Positions 63,262-64,000 of a DNA stretch of 64,000 nucleotides are shown here, one piece after another. Under the pieces are notes generated by a model. The model had not been told where the DNA came from. It made no database searches and saw only the letters and a list, made by a program, of their open reading frames with translations. The position numbers and the translations under genes were made by a program. The stretch's first letter is position 1, and each line of letters opens with the position of its first letter. Source of the DNA: Eudorina sp. 2006-703-Eu-15 (Eukaryota > Chlorophyta > Chlorophyceae > Chlamydomonadales > Volvocaceae); assembly GCA_003117195.1 (NCBI GenBank), contig BDSI01000074.1, positions 513,622-577,621 on the forward strand. The letters run 5' to 3'.

Positions 63262-64000
63262 TCTGCAGTGATATGTTCGTGATCGGAACGCGGTAAACTG
63301 GGCGGGGCGCAAGGACTGCGGCGGAGCCCCGCGCGGAAACGTGCAGACAGACCTGTGATATCGGAGATGAACGATGCCGGGCCGGCACCGCTAATAGCCA
63401 AGGTTTTGGAAGGCGCGCACTGGTTGAAAGTTTTAACTGTTGTTCTTTCCTTACTGATAGAATACCGAGTGCCGTCTGTCTCCCCTTCTGTCTTCCCTGT
63501 TAATCTTTGCCTGTTCTGTGAGGTTGTGGTCGCCGGCCAGCTTTCTTCGCAGTTGTATGGAGCTCCTGCGGTTTTGGGCTCACAGGTCTACGGGCTGTGT
63601 CGCCAAGGGTCGGTGCAGGTGTTGTACATGATGGTTCCCGGCAGGGGTTACAGCAGGGGTGGCAGGGGTAATCGGGGGGGGGGTAATCCCATCCCGGTCA
63701 TGCTTGTCCCTTTCGAGGTCTGTAACCGTCCTCTTTAGAAAAATATTTTCTACGTGTGCTGGCGAATTATCAACAGAGTGGGATCAAGGGACCACATTCA
63801 GCTGGCCGGCAGTTGATAAACACGTATCAATAAGAGCGTCCAGGTCATCGGCCACCTGCACTGCTCCTGCTCCTGCCCGACGCCTGCACGGCCGTCCCTA
63901 GCTCCCGCAGCCGAGGGCCCCACGGAGGACACGACACCGAAGGTCGATTGTGTACCCCCGCGCGAGGGCGCCTTACGCCGTTGTTGCGCCGTCTAGCGGT
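63262..64000. other. 3' flank of the TPR gene to window end
   Basis: Contains a TGTAA at 63721-63725. No domain-bearing frame is visible in the remaining sequence. Confidence 0.5.
63721..63725 (+). terminator. TGTAA polyadenylation signal of the TPR gene
   Basis: First plus-strand TGTAA after the stop codon, about 460 bases downstream. Confidence 0.55.

Overview
The window is nuclear DNA of a volvocine green alga (Chlamydomonas/Volvox group). Genes are split by many short GT-AG introns with CAG acceptors, coding GC3 is high, alanine/glycine/serine low-complexity tracts are common, TGTAA polyadenylation motifs follow several genes, ATP synthase subunit c is nuclear-encoded, and there is a near-full-length homologue of the Chlamydomonas flagellar kinesin FLA10. 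A Kangaroo/TOC3-type tyrosine-recombinase retrotransposon also fits this group. I cannot name the species. Gene models were assembled by hand from splice signals, reading phase and protein-family conservation.

Layout, left to right: (1) 1362-3370, two divergent nuclear genes for mitochondrial ATP synthase subunit c, with identical mature proteins. (2) 4439-8778 (-), an endonuclease III-type DNA glycosylase with an unusual cysteine cluster. (3) 9894-15965 (+), a 12-exon ankyrin-repeat protein. (4) 17469-18572 (+), an intronless NHL/beta-propeller-like protein. (5) 21394-23716 (+), a MORN-repeat protein with an uncertain 3' half. (6) 24471-31065 (+), a flavin-containing monooxygenase with a long Ala/Gly-rich tail and a GC-AG intron. 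(7) 32650-33029 (+), a 97-residue conserved-looking small protein, followed closely by (8) 33195-35045 (+), a TMEM53/DUF829-type alpha/beta-hydrolase. (9) 36422-41182 (-), an 8-exon gene whose product joins a myristoylation/palmitoylation signal, a TIR domain and a right-handed beta-helix. (10) 43068-57430 (-), FLA10, the heterotrimeric kinesin-2 motor subunit, 22 exons and 782 residues. Its intron 5 holds a 6.8 kb retroelement (48799-55642) in antisense orientation, flanked by 19-bp direct repeats. (11) 58735-63261 (+), a TPR-like protein with a large disordered tail.

The window is a mixed stretch of housekeeping genes rather than one pathway. FLA10 drives anterograde intraflagellar transport, ATP9 serves oxidative phosphorylation and the glycosylase serves base-excision repair. 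The most novel item is the lipid-anchored TIR/beta-helix protein. Second is the very young retroelement inside FLA10, which has identical terminal repeats, a PHD-like finger fused to its recombinase, a tandem-repeat spacer between gag and pol, and no ATG for pol or recombinase.
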